NCBI RefSeq assembly: GCF_001908105.1
Contig: NZ_MKGQ01000004.1
Location: 1 to 53,608, forward strand
DNA from: Xenorhabdus eapokensis
Lineage (GTDB): Bacteria > Pseudomonadota > Gammaproteobacteria > Enterobacterales > Enterobacteriaceae
Length of the DNA stretch: 53,608 bases
Direction: 5' to 3'
Each line of letters begins with the position of its first letter. Position 1 is the stretch's first letter. The notes beneath the pieces are model-generated. The model saw nothing but the letters and a program-made list of their open reading frames with translations, did not search any database and was not told the DNA's origin. Below are positions 17,635 through 26,042 of the stretch, piece after piece. A program made the translations under genes and the position numbers.

Positions 17635-18402
17635 ATGAAAGCGGTATTAAATATATTATTGGCGGGCATTATTCAATTGGGTTTCACCCACTTCGCTTAT
17701 GCACAATCTACTCTTGATAACATTCATTCCACGGGAATATTCAGGATTGGGACTGAAGGTGCCTATGCCCCATTCAGTTATCATGACACTTCTGGAAAAT
17801 TGACCGGATTTGATGTGGAAATCGGTCGTGAAATTGCTCAGCGCATGAAAATGAAGCCTGAATTTATTGAAGGCAAATGGGATGGCTTGATTGGCGGGCT
17901 TGATGCCGGGCGTTTCGATGCCGTGATGAACCAAATCGCGATTACACCGGAACGTGAGAAAAAATACAGCTTTTCTTTACCTTACGTTATTTCAGAAGCT
18001 GTACTGATTACCCGAAAAGATAACAACGATATTAAGACATTTAGCGATTTAAAAGGGAAAAAATCGGCGCATACTCTGACCAATAATTTTGCCCAGATCG
18101 CCAGACATTATGGCGCCGACATTATCGGCACTAATGGCTTTAATCAGGAAATAGAACTGGTAAGTACAGGCCGTGCTGATGCCACCATCAACGATAAACT
18201 TTCTTACCTCGATTACAAAAAACATCGCCCGGATGCTCCAGTAAAAATTGTTGCCGCAGATACCCGTGCAGCACAAACTGCCGTGCTGTTGCGTAAGAAC
18301 GACACTGAATTAAAAACCGCAGTAGATAAAGCCATTACTGAAATAAAAGCGGATGGTACTTATCAACGTATCTGGGATAAATATTTCGCTGAAAACAACT
18401 GA
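17635..18402 (+). CDS. amino-acid ABC transporter substrate-binding protein 1 (cystine-type)
   Basis: Periplasmic binding protein (SBP family 3) of 255 residues. A signal peptide ends at AYAQ near residue 25. The fold signature GTEGAYAPFSYHDTSGKLTG is followed by FDVEIGREIAQRMKMKPEF, KWDGLIGGLDAGRFDAVMNQ and RADATINDKLSYLDYKK. It resembles cystine/polar amino-acid binding proteins of the FliY/TcyA/TcyJ type. It is closely related to the second binding protein at 20068, in places almost line by line, so the two arose by duplication. The transporter genes follow after a weak hairpin. Confidence 0.85.
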   Translation: MKAVLNILLAGIIQLGFTHFAYAQSTLDNIHSTGIFRIGTEGAYAPFSYHDTSGKLTGFDVEIGREIAQRMKMKPEFIEGKWDGLIGGLDAGRFDAVMNQIAITPEREKKYSFSLPYVISEAVLITRKDNNDIKTFSDLKGKKSAHTLTNNFAQIARHYGADIIGTNGFNQEIELVSTGRADATINDKLSYLDYKKHRPDAPVKIVAADTRAAQTAVLLRKNDTELKTAVDKAITEIKADGTYQRIWDKYFAENN

Positions 18403-18416
18403 CCAATCATTAAAAT

Positions 18417-18440
18417 AAGGGCTTGATGGAATAGGCCCTT
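18417..18440 (+). terminator. weak hairpin after binding protein 1
   Basis: AAGGGC and GCCCTT form a 6-bp stem with a 12-base loop followed by AATGTTTATTT. It could attenuate transcription so that the binding protein is made in excess over the permease, as is common in ABC operons. Confidence 0.5.
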
Positions 18441-18565
18441 AATGTTTATTTCAGGTTCTAAGCTATAACTTTATTGTATATAGCGTTCACCTTTTCTTGC
18501 CATATCATCATTAAAACAACCACATAAAGAATAAACATATTTTTAATATCTATCAGGAAGGTTCT

Positions 18566-19267
18566 ATGACTCCATCATGGCTTGATTTAACGTTGGATTC
18601 TCTATGGCCGATGATTTACGCTGGCCTGACATTCACTATTCCCCTCACGCTGATTACTTTTGCTCTTGGGATCTCATTAGGGTTTATCGTTGCTTTAATC
18701 AGGCTATATGGTCCTAAACCCCTGGTTGCTGTCGTTCGGTTTTATGTCTGGTTGATCCGCGGTACACCTCTGTTGGTTCAGCTATTCCTGATCTTCTACG
18801 CCCTGCCTAGCGTGGGCATTACTTTGGAAGCGTTCACTTCCGCCGTTATCGGCTTTACCCTGAATGTCGGTGCCTATACCTCAGAAGTGATCCGTGCTGC
18901 TCTCACTTCTGTTCCCAAAGGGCAATGGGAAGCCTCTCATTCTATCGGCATGAGCTGGTGGCAATCACTGCGCCGGATCGTTCTGCCACAGGCGGCACGG
19001 GTTTCAATTCCTCCTTTGTCCAATACCTTTATTTCGTTGGTAAAAGATACCTCGCTGGCTTCCGTGATTACCGTGCCAGAAATGTTTCTGGCGGCACAGC
19101 GCATCGCTGCCGTCACCTATCAACCGTTAATCCTGTATACCGAGGCCGCCATTCTCTACCTACTCTTGAGTTCAGTATTGTCAGCACTGCAAGTCCGGTT
19201 AGAAAAGAAATTTGCCCAGCAAAACAGTAATAAGGAAGCCAAAGATGATTCAGCTTACCAACATTGA
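18566..19267 (+). CDS. amino-acid ABC transporter permease (cystine-type)
   Basis: His/Glu/Gln/Arg-type permease of 233 residues with about five spans. The typical EAA loop is GQWEASHSIGMSWWQSLRRI followed by VLPQAARVSIPPLSNTF, and the region RLYGPKPLVAVVRFYVWLIR-GTPLLVQLF is diagnostic of the HisM/GltK/TcyB group. AGGAAGG lies about 6 bases before the ATG. The 3' end overlaps the ATPase gene start by 23 bases, so translation is coupled. Family-3 binding proteins flank the pair on both sides. Cystine is the best substrate guess, by similarity to TcyABC/YecSC. Confidence 0.87.
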   Translation: MTPSWLDLTLDSLWPMIYAGLTFTIPLTLITFALGISLGFIVALIRLYGPKPLVAVVRFYVWLIRGTPLLVQLFLIFYALPSVGITLEAFTSAVIGFTLNVGAYTSEVIRAALTSVPKGQWEASHSIGMSWWQSLRRIVLPQAARVSIPPLSNTFISLVKDTSLASVITVPEMFLAAQRIAAVTYQPLILYTEAAILYLLLSSVLSALQVRLEKKFAQQNSNKEAKDDSAYQH

Positions 19268-20009
19268 AAAAAATTTCGACGGACAGAAGGTGCTGAAAAA
19301 TATTAACCTGACCATCAAGGAAGGCAGCCTGACGGCACTTATTGGCCCTTCCGGTAGCGGAAAGAGCACCTTGCTGCGTTGTATTAATCTGTTGGAGATC
19401 CCACAGGCTGGCAAGCTGGAAATTGGTAAAGAGCAAATCAGTTTTACCGGTAAAGAGCGATTACCACATCGGGAAATCCAGCGTTTTAGCTTGCAAACTG
19501 GCATGGTATTCCAGAACTTCCAGCTTTTCCCGCATCTGACGGTGATTGATAACATTATGGAAGGGCTAATTTGGGTACAAAAATGGCCTCGCGAACGCGC
19601 CAGAGAACGGGCGCTGGCATTACTGGAAAAAGTCGGTTTATCCCACAAAGCGGAGGTTTGGCCGAATACACTGTCCGGCGGCCAGCAGCAACGTGTCGCA
19701 ATCGCCAGAGCGATGGCACCTTCCCCCAAAGTGCTGCTGTGCGATGAACCAACATCGGCACTTGATCCTGAATTATCTAAAGAAGTCGTCTCAGTTTTGA
19801 AACAGTTGGCAGGAGAAGGCACCACCATGTTAATGGCAACGCATGATCTGCGCCTGGCTGCCAATCTTGCTCATGATGTTGTCTTTCTGGAATCTGGCGA
19901 GATTATTGAATCGGGTACGGCAAAAACCCTTTTTACCCGTCCTGCTAAGGTGCGTACTGTCGAGTTTATCTCAACCCTGACAGAAACCTTGCCGGACTGG
20001 GAAATATAG
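19245..20009 (+). CDS. amino-acid ABC transporter ATPase (cystine-type)
   Basis: ABC ATPase of 254 residues with all motifs: Walker A GPSGSGKST, Q-loop MVFQNFQLFPHLTV, signature LSGGQQQRVAIARAM, Walker B VLLCDEPTSALDPEL, and H-loop MATHDLRL. I chose ATG 19245 (MIQLTNIEKNF) over 19212 because AAGGAAG lies 8-9 bases upstream and the family starts there. It overlaps the permease gene. It energises import of the amino acid captured by the two flanking binding proteins. Confidence 0.9.
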   Translation: MIQLTNIEKNFDGQKVLKNINLTIKEGSLTALIGPSGSGKSTLLRCINLLEIPQAGKLEIGKEQISFTGKERLPHREIQRFSLQTGMVFQNFQLFPHLTVIDNIMEGLIWVQKWPRERARERALALLEKVGLSHKAEVWPNTLSGGQQQRVAIARAMAPSPKVLLCDEPTSALDPELSKEVVSVLKQLAGEGTTMLMATHDLRLAANLAHDVVFLESGEIIESGTAKTLFTRPAKVRTVEFISTLTETLPDWEI

Positions 20010-20067
20010 CGAGCAGTCACACGGTACATTACTTATTTAGAGAAATACAGTTACTTGGAGAAACGCA

Positions 20068-20841
20068 ATGAAAAAAATTTTGAGTCTGTTACTGGCGAGT
20101 GCGACTGTCCTTGCTATTTCGGCTCCTGGCTATGCCGGCAAAGATTTTGACGCTATAAAAGCCTCTGGCATCTTTAAGATTGGCACGGAAGGCACTTATC
20201 CTCCTTTTACCTACCACGATGCCAGCAATAAATTAGTCGGCTTTGATGTGGATATCGCACGGGAAATCGCCCAGCGTTTGAACGTCAAACCTGAATTTAT
20301 GGAGGTCAAATGGGATGGTTTAATTGCCGGATTGGATGCGAAACGTTTTGACGCTATTATCAACCAGGTTGGTGTCACCCCAGAACGGGCAGCGAAATAC
20401 AGTTTTTCCATTCCTTACACGACTTCTCAGGTTGTGTTGATCACCCGTAACGATAACAGTGATATTAAAACCTTCGCGGATATTCAAGGCAAACGCTCAG
20501 CCCAATCACTGACCAGCAATTACGGGCAATTGGCAACGTCTTACGGCGCTAGTTTGGTCAGTACAGATGGTTTTAATCAGGCTATTGATCTGGTCGCTAC
20601 CGGACGCGCTGATGCCACACTCAATGATCGCCTGTCATTCCTTGACTTCAAAAAACAGCGCCCTAATGCGCCAGTAAAAATTGTTGCCCAGCAAACCGAT
20701 GCGAGTCAATCAGCCGTCTTATTGCGTAAAGGAGATGCCGAATTACTAGAAGCAGTTAATAAAGCCCTGCAAGAGATAAAGGATGACGGTACATATGCCC
20801 GTATCTCTGAGAACTATTTTGGCGTGGATATTACCAAATAA
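20068..20841 (+). CDS. amino-acid ABC transporter substrate-binding protein 2 (cystine-type)
   Basis: Second family-3 binding protein, 257 residues, with a clear signal peptide (MKKILSLLLASATVLAISAP ... YAGK). Its body parallels the first one: GTEGTYPPFTYHDASNKLVG, FDVDIAREIAQRLNVKPEFM, KWDGLIAGLDAKRFDAIINQ, RADATLNDRLSFLDFKKQRP. AGGAAAT-like and GGAG elements (CTTGGAG) precede the ATG. It lies 58 bases after the ATPase, so it is probably co-transcribed. Two binding proteins sharing one permease suggest two ligands or affinities, as with B. subtilis TcyJ/TcyK. Confidence 0.87.
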   Translation: MKKILSLLLASATVLAISAPGYAGKDFDAIKASGIFKIGTEGTYPPFTYHDASNKLVGFDVDIAREIAQRLNVKPEFMEVKWDGLIAGLDAKRFDAIINQVGVTPERAAKYSFSIPYTTSQVVLITRNDNSDIKTFADIQGKRSAQSLTSNYGQLATSYGASLVSTDGFNQAIDLVATGRADATLNDRLSFLDFKKQRPNAPVKIVAQQTDASQSAVLLRKGDAELLEAVNKALQEIKDDGTYARISENYFGVDITK

Positions 20842-20881
20842 ATTTTTCTTTACCTGAGAATAGGGCGGTATTTTTATAAAA

Positions 20882-21091
20882 CCGCCTTACAGCCCAAACC
20901 TCAATCCGATAGAGCGATTGTGGAAGTATATGAATGAGCAAGTGCGTAACAATATCTATTTTCCGGATGCGAAGACCTTCCGTGAAACTCTTCGTCACTT
21001 TTTTCATGTCACTTTGCCAGAAAAAGCGAAAGAGCTCACGACTCGACTGACTGATAATTTTCAGATTTTAAAACCTGCATCTTCAAGTTAG
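20882..21091 (+). pseudogene. IS630-family transposase C-terminal remnant
   Basis: The frame reads PPYSPNLNPIERLWKYMNEQ, then VRNNIYFPDAKTFRETLRHF, and ends at TAG 21089-21091. The PPYSPNLNPIERLWK stretch is the classical third-catalytic-residue region of IS630/Tc1-type DDE transposases. The first two catalytic residues and about three quarters of the protein are missing. The homology starts abruptly at the edge of the AT-rich tail of the binding-protein gene. The first bases also complete a GGCGGT ... ACCGCC hairpin that may now end that transcript. Confidence 0.75.
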
Positions 21092-21718
21092 ATTGGTATA
21101 GACTACATTAAAAAACGGGAAAAAGAGCTGGTTGAACAAACACTCTTATATTGGAGGAATCTCCCTAATTTCGAGTTAATGGGTAATCCTTCCCTTCCCA
21201 GACTAGCCATCTTCTCATTTAATATTAAAGGACTGCACTATGGTGTGGTTGTTGCCATGCTAAATGACTTATTCGGAATTCAGGCAAGAGGTGGTTGTTC
21301 TTGTGCGGGACCTTATGCCCACCAGTTACTAGATATAAACCAAGACGATAGCCGGAATATCCAAGAAGAATTAGCACAGGGAAACAAGCTTGCCCGCCCT
21401 GGCTGGGTACGGCTAAATCTGCATTATCTGCTGGAAAAACCCACAGTTTGTTACATTCTGGAGGCCGTTTCACTCATCTCCCGCTACGGGCACTGGTTAG
21501 CAAAGCAGTATCATTACCACAATGACAAAGGTGTTTGGTTATACCAACAATACCAACCTCAATTGACCGTTTCTCTCGATCATCTAGAATTCTTTCACCA
21601 ACAGAGGAATATCCGCCCAGAATCTCTTGAAGAATCCATGAAATCAGCTAAAAATATCCTGTTAAAAAGCAAGTCACATGTCAGTAGTGAGAAAATCGCT
21701 AATATATTAAATAGTTAG
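21092..21718 (+). pseudogene. class V aminotransferase / cysteine-desulfurase-like C-terminal remnant
   Basis: Continuing in the same frame as the IS630 remnant after its TAG, the sequence encodes GIDYIKKREKELVEQTLLYW, ELMGNPSLPRLAIFSFNI and ARGGCSCAGPYAHQLL. These are hallmarks of the C-terminal third of a group of PLP-dependent class V aminotransferases related to cysteine desulfurases. The PLP-lysine domain is absent. The first ATG (21179) would give a 179-residue protein without the active site. An insertion or deletion involving the IS630 element probably removed the 5' part. A product, if any, would be inactive. Confidence 0.65.
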
Positions 21719-22209
21719 CTGTTATGGTAAACTCCATCTCCTTTTTATTGGTGGCGCATAGATAAAGTTGATGTCTATTGTATTTTGCTTACAATCCAAT
21801 CTAGAGTTAAAGAACAAATCGTCGATATAACCATAAATACGCTAGCATTTGCAATACTGCTCGTTTGCTGAAAATCGCAAGGGTCACCGTCATGAGAACA
21901 TGAAAAACTCACCGCCCAACACATGCTTATACTCGTGACTGCTCCCCGCCCTATCGGGCGAGGCTTTCCACTTCACAGGCCGCTGCTTGCGCCTAATTGA
22001 ACGGGAATGACATTTGCCCTGTCTTAGCAGTGGATGAACAATGGTCTTTTGTTCGCCACAGAATATAATAGATGGAAAATTAGTGAATTTTTCCATTTAA
22101 ACCACATGTATCCACGCCTCCATAGTGAGCTGATTAATTATTGATTAACTTAATATATTTCATGCTGTATTATTTCATTCCCTATAAATAAAAATATAAA
22201 GAGAAAATA
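21719..22209. other. 491-base gap, possible TnpB-type transposon remnant inside
   Basis: No intact gene is seen. A minus-strand frame (21890-22096) ends with a basic stretch (RRKQRPVKWKASPDRAGSS) that resembles the low-complexity C-terminal tails of TnpB proteins of IS200/IS605 elements. A GC-rich hairpin (GCCC-TATC-GGGC, about 21949-21962) lies in it, where an omega-RNA scaffold would be expected. This is weak evidence. The last 80 bases are AT-rich and probably hold the yjgM promoter. Confidence 0.25.
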
Positions 22210-22713
22210 ATGACAGCAAAAACAACACACAACTACGTTATTCGCCCCATCACCCAACAAGACAATGCAGGCATTGCCGCTGTGATCCGTGAAGTCTCTG
22301 CCGAGCATGGCTTAACCGCAGACAAAGGTTTTGCCGTTGCTGATCCAATTCTGGATACCCTGTACGAAGTTTACAACCAGCCACGCAGCGCTTATTGGGT
22401 TGTTGAAATGGATGGCGAGGTCGTTGGTGGTGGCGGTATTGCTCCGTTAGCGGGTAGTGATGGTGATACCTGCGAATTACAGAAAATGTACCTTTCATCG
22501 GTACTACGGGGAAAAGGTATTGCCAGGCAAATCGTGAAGCAATCTCTCGAATTCGGTACAGAACAAGGTTTTAAACGCTGCTATCTGGAAACGACAGAGA
22601 ATCTGAAAGCCGCCATTGCTTTGTATGAAAAGCTGGGCTTTAACTATCTTAGTGAGCCTCTTGGCAATACAGGCCACAGCGATTGTGAAGTCAAAATGCT
22701 CAAGGCACTATAA
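22210..22713 (+). CDS. yjgM: GNAT N-acetyltransferase YjgM (AaaT)
   Basis: GNAT-fold acetyltransferase of 167 residues, collinear with E. coli Yjg[41 protein letters not shown], and the acetyl-CoA loop [16 protein letters not shown]. YjgM has been described as an N-acetyltransferase acting on amino acids. Synteny supports the identity: in E. coli yjgM also sits between valS and rraB-argI. A hairpin terminator follows, shared with convergent rraB. The upstream region is AT-rich with GAGAAAA before the ATG. Confidence 0.85.
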   Translation: MTAKTTHNYVIRPITQQDNAGIAAVIREVSAEHGLTADKGFAVADPILDTLYEVYNQPRSAYWVVEMDGEVVGGGGIAPLAGSDGDTCELQKMYLSSVLRGKGIARQIVKQSLEFGTEQGFKRCYLETTENLKAAIALYEKLGFNYLSEPLGNTGHSDCEVKMLKAL

Positions 22714-22754
22714 CGCCAATGGCCTTCAATATTAAAGCTATTCGTAATAAATCA

Positions 22755-22775
22755 GCCCCACAGTTTAAGTGGGGC
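22755..22775. terminator. hairpin between yjgM and rraB
   Basis: GCCCCAC and GTGGGGC form a 7-bp stem with a 7-base loop, followed by ATTTGGTTT, between convergent genes. Confidence 0.7.
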
Positions 22776-22818
22776 ATTTGGTTTAACGCTACTTTTTTGC
22801 CGCAATCTTCAAAAGATT

Positions 22819-23241
22819 TTAATGGAGTCTGGGTTCATCGTCCTCAGGGGGAAAGAGATCACCGTCATCTTCATCATCAGGCGCATTAGGATCTTCAAAG
22901 TACGTTCCCCAACCGTCGTAATTTACACCGATCTTTCCAACCAGATCCATAAGCTGCTCAACCTGTGCGTCGATCAATTCAGCTTCCAGACGACTTTCGC
23001 TGATCACATCACAGCACATCAAAACAACACCGTCTTCTGTTTCCAGCTCTTCCGCATCCGTTACTTCATAGCCTAATCTGAAAGCTTCAAGGGCGGCTTT
23101 TTCCAGTTGGTCGAAGTTTTCTGCCGAAAAATGGTGCTCAATAATATAAAGTGCATCAGGATCACTGCCATCTTCCAATAATTCTTCGATGATCAAGCGA
23201 GTTTCTTCACACTGTTCTTCTAAAGCATGTGGGTCTGCCAT
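22819..23241 (-). CDS. rraB: RNase E regulator RraB
   Basis: Small acidic protein (140 residues) that binds the RNase E C-terminal scaffold and inhibits mRNA decay. It matches E. coli Rra[73 protein letters not shown] and a very acidic tail ([15 protein letters not shown]). The frame is open back to 23379, but ATG 23241 has GGAGGGG 5-6 bases upstream and is the family start. It is divergent from argF, as in E. coli. Confidence 0.93.
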   Translation of the reverse strand: MADPHALEEQCEETRLIIEELLEDGSDPDALYIIEHHFSAENFDQLEKAALEAFRLGYEVTDAEELETEDGVVLMCCDVISESRLEAELIDAQVEQLMDLVGKIGVNYDGWGTYFEDPNAPDDEDDGDLFPPEDDEPRLH

Positions 23242-23430
23242 GCCAATCCCCTCCGTCAGTTGGCTGTCTTGTTGTGCATTCTCCCATCTTTTATGTGCAA
23301 AGGATATATCTATCCAATTTTGCTCTAAAAGAAATGAATAACTAAGCTGCTGATCTATAACCTGTCTTAATACCTTCACGCCTATAAACGCTGAACACAG
23401 AGCTTGTAATTAAATTTTTTATCGATATAT

Positions 23431-23448
23431 AGTGAATATAAATTCAAT
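23431..23448. promoter_or_regulatory. ARG box (ArgR operator) of argF
   Basis: AGTGAATATAAATTCAAT matches the ARG box consensus wnTGAATwwwwATTCAnw at every fixed position, 26 bases before the argF ATG. A second, poorly matching AT-rich half lies just upstream. Arginine-bound ArgR should repress argF here. Confidence 0.85.
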
Positions 23449-23473
23449 ATTGCACTCATGGAGACAATGCATA

Positions 23474-24487
23474 ATGAACCCATTTTTCAAGCGTTCTTTC
23501 CTAAGATTACTTGACATTACATCCACAGAAGTTGATACCCTTTTAACTTTGGCTCATGCATTAAAATCGAATAAAAAATCAGGTTCGGAATCTCGCTTAC
23601 TTACAGGGAAAAATATTGCCCTGATTTTCGAAAAAGATTCCACCCGTACACGCTGTGCATTTGAAGTTGCAGCTCATGATCAAGGTGCCAATGTTACCTA
23701 TTTAGGCTCAAGCGGCAGTCAGATCGGGCACAAAGAATCCATTAAGGATACTGCGCGGGTGCTTGGGCGTTTGTATGATGGTATCCAATACCGTGGACAT
23801 GGTCAGCAAATTGTCGAAACGCTCGCGCAATACGCAGGGGTTCCGGTCTGGAATGGCCTGACTGATGAATTTCACCCAACCCAACTTTTGGCTGATTTAA
23901 TGACGATGCAGGAACACAGCCAAAAGCCACTCTCCGAGATCAAATTTGCCTATTTAGGCGATGCCCGCAATAACATGGGCAATACCCTGCTGGAAGCGGC
24001 TGCATTGACGGGTATGGATCTCCGTTTAGTCGCGCCAAACGCATGCTGGCCTGACGAAAATTTGGTTACAGAATGCCAAAAACAGGCGGAAAAAACTGGC
24101 GGTCAAATCACCCTGACAGAAGATATTACGCATGGTGTAAAAGGAGTCGATTTTCTGTATACCGATGTTTGGGTATCGATGGGAGAAGCGAAATCGGTCT
24201 GGCAAGAACGCATTGCATTACTGAAACCCTATCAGGTCAATATGGATGTTGTGAAACGCACGGGAAACCCAGAAGTTAAATTCCTGCATTGCCTGCCCGC
24301 TTTCCATGATGAAGAGACGGTACTTGGTAAGCAACTGGCAGAGGAATTTAATGTATATGGTGGACTGGAAGTCACTCATGAAGTGTTTGAATCAAAACAC
24401 AGCATTGTGTTTGATCAGGCTGAAAACCGAATGCATACCATTAAGGCCGTGATGATAGCAACTCTGGTGGAAAACCTCGTATTGTAA
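23474..24487 (+). CDS. argF: ornithine carbamoyltransferase
   Basis: Converts ornithine and carbamoyl phosphate to citrulline in arginine synthesis; trimeric cytosolic enzyme of 337 residues. Motifs: carbamoyl-phosphate loop [35 protein letters not shown], ornithine loop DVWVSMGE, and [13 protein letters not shown] 23474 ([15 protein letters not shown]) is preferred over 23432; GGAGA precedes it and the family starts there, while the longer version would start inside the ARG box. E. coli has argF and argI; synteny beside rraB corresponds to argI. Confidence 0.95.
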   Translation: MNPFFKRSFLRLLDITSTEVDTLLTLAHALKSNKKSGSESRLLTGKNIALIFEKDSTRTRCAFEVAAHDQGANVTYLGSSGSQIGHKESIKDTARVLGRLYDGIQYRGHGQQIVETLAQYAGVPVWNGLTDEFHPTQLLADLMTMQEHSQKPLSEIKFAYLGDARNNMGNTLLEAAALTGMDLRLVAPNACWPDENLVTECQKQAEKTGGQITLTEDITHGVKGVDFLYTDVWVSMGEAKSVWQERIALLKPYQVNMDVVKRTGNPEVKFLHCLPAFHDEETVLGKQLAEEFNVYGGLEVTHEVFESKHSIVFDQAENRMHTIKAVMIATLVENLVL

Positions 24488-24852
24488 TAGTTGATTCATA
24501 TTTTGCTTCCTCTCGTACTGCAAAAATCACAATACCAACTTACCCAACTTACTTGGCTTCTGTATCTTCAAATAAGTTGGGTATTCTCCACCGACTTTCA
24601 GTTAAAAATCAGAAAATAGCGCTATCACTGTGCATAAATTTCCAATATATTGATAGTCATCACATTAAACCAGATTTATTTAACAATTTGATTTATATGA
24701 AAAATTATCAATTTTGAAAAAAATTTTCTCTATAGCAAAAATTTTTCGTTACTTTTTAGAAAATTTTTTTAATCACCCTATGCCATATTCTTTCTAAATA
24801 GTTCAATATTTCCACTAAAAAATATTAATAATCAATTTATAGGATTGCAAAA
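24488..24852. other. argF-downstream AT-rich gap with terminator
   Basis: No gene is seen in this 365-base region. It opens with the argF hairpin and then becomes extremely AT-rich up to the next operon, which must have its promoter here. I could not pick a specific operator. Confidence 0.4.
24542..24582 (+). terminator. argF terminator-like hairpin
   Basis: ACCCAACTTA and TAAGTTGGGT form a 10-bp perfect stem with a 21-base loop, 55 bases after the argF stop. Confidence 0.55.
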
Positions 24853-25998
24853 ATGATAAAAAATATAGCCACAGCATTAATTCACGGCGGAAAATCACAG
24901 GACAAAGAAAATCATGCCATTTTTCCTCCCATTACAACAGCCAGTACTTTTGTACAGAAAGATTTATCTGAACAGGGTGAATACTGTTATTCTCGTTGCA
25001 GTAACCCGACACGCTATGCCTATGAAACATTATTAGCCGAAATAGAAAATGGTATTTACGCAACTGCAACCGCATCTGGTGTAGCAGCCGCTGCTTTAGT
25101 CTTGAACTTGTTACCTAAAGAATCCCATATTATCGCAATGAAGGGGGTTTATGGTGGCACATTTCGTTTATTTGAACGGGTAGCAATTGAAAATAATGGC
25201 CACCAATTTGACTATGTCGACTTAAATAATCTCACTGAAGTTGAGTCGAAAATAAAAGAGAACACTCGTTTAATTTGGATAGAAAGCCCAACCAATCCAT
25301 TATTAGAATTAGTTGATATCAAACGTATTTGTGCATTCGCGAAAAATTACAATATTTTAACTTGTGTTGATAATACATTTGCAACTGCATGGAATCAAAA
25401 ACCCCTTGAATTGGGGGCAGATCTTGTGATGCTATCTACAAGTAAATATATTGGTGGTCATTCGGATCTTATTGGTGGTGCGGTTATTACCCATCGGGAT
25501 GATTTAGCCAATAAGCTGGATTTTTTAAAAACAACGACTGGTGCCATTGCATCTCCCTTTGATGCCTATTTAGCACTACGTGGATTAAAGACATTAGCGT
25601 TACGCATGTCAGCACAATGCGCCAATGCACTTGAAGTTGCCAATTTTCTTCAATCTCATCCAAACATTGAACAAGTCTATTATCCTGGCTTACCCACTCA
25701 CCCGCATTATTCCATTTGCCAGCAGCAAATGCGCGCAGGTGGTGCTGTCGTTACAATTAAATTAAAAGGCGATTTGGAAGACACAAAGAGATTTTTAAGC
25801 AAATTACGCTATTTTGTTTTAGCAGAATCTCTCGGTGGGGTAGAAAGTATGGTTAACCATTCTGCAACTATGTCACATGGCTCAATGACAAAAGAAGAAC
25901 GTGAAGAGATTGGTATTTATGATACTGTATTACGCTTATCAGTAGGGATTGAAGATATTCACGATTTATTGGCTGATCTTGAACAAGCATTAGAATAA
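24853..25998 (+). CDS. cystathionine gamma-lyase/synthase-like PLP enzyme
   Basis: Cys/Met-metabolism PLP enzyme of 381 residues. The PLP lysine is in LSTSKYIGGHSDLIGGAV. Other family motifs are YSRCSNPTRYAYE, ATASGVAAAALVL, WIESPTNPLLELVDI and SLGGVESMVNHSA. In methionine gamma-lyases the position after the active-site Tyr-Gly is Cys; here it is Gly (VYGGTFRLFER), the pattern of cystathionine gamma-lyases/synthases. It is the first gene of a three-gene cluster with an NhaC-family carrier and D-cysteine desulfhydrase. A breakdown role (release of cysteine, 2-oxobutyrate or sulfide) is therefore more likely than methionine synthesis. The cluster is AT-rich compared with flanking core genes. 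Confidence 0.8.
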   Translation: MIKNIATALIHGGKSQDKENHAIFPPITTASTFVQKDLSEQGEYCYSRCSNPTRYAYETLLAEIENGIYATATASGVAAAALVLNLLPKESHIIAMKGVYGGTFRLFERVAIENNGHQFDYVDLNNLTEVESKIKENTRLIWIESPTNPLLELVDIKRICAFAKNYNILTCVDNTFATAWNQKPLELGADLVMLSTSKYIGGHSDLIGGAVITHRDDLANKLDFLKTTTGAIASPFDAYLALRGLKTLALRMSAQCANALEVANFLQSHPNIEQVYYPGLPTHPHYSICQQQMRAGGAVVTIKLKGDLEDTKRFLSKLRYFVLAESLGGVESMVNHSATMSHGSMTKEEREEIGIYDTVLRLSVGIEDIHDLLADLEQALE

Positions 25999-26042
25999 AT
26001 TTACTTAATATAAAAAATAACAAAAAATAAGGTGAGTAAAAA

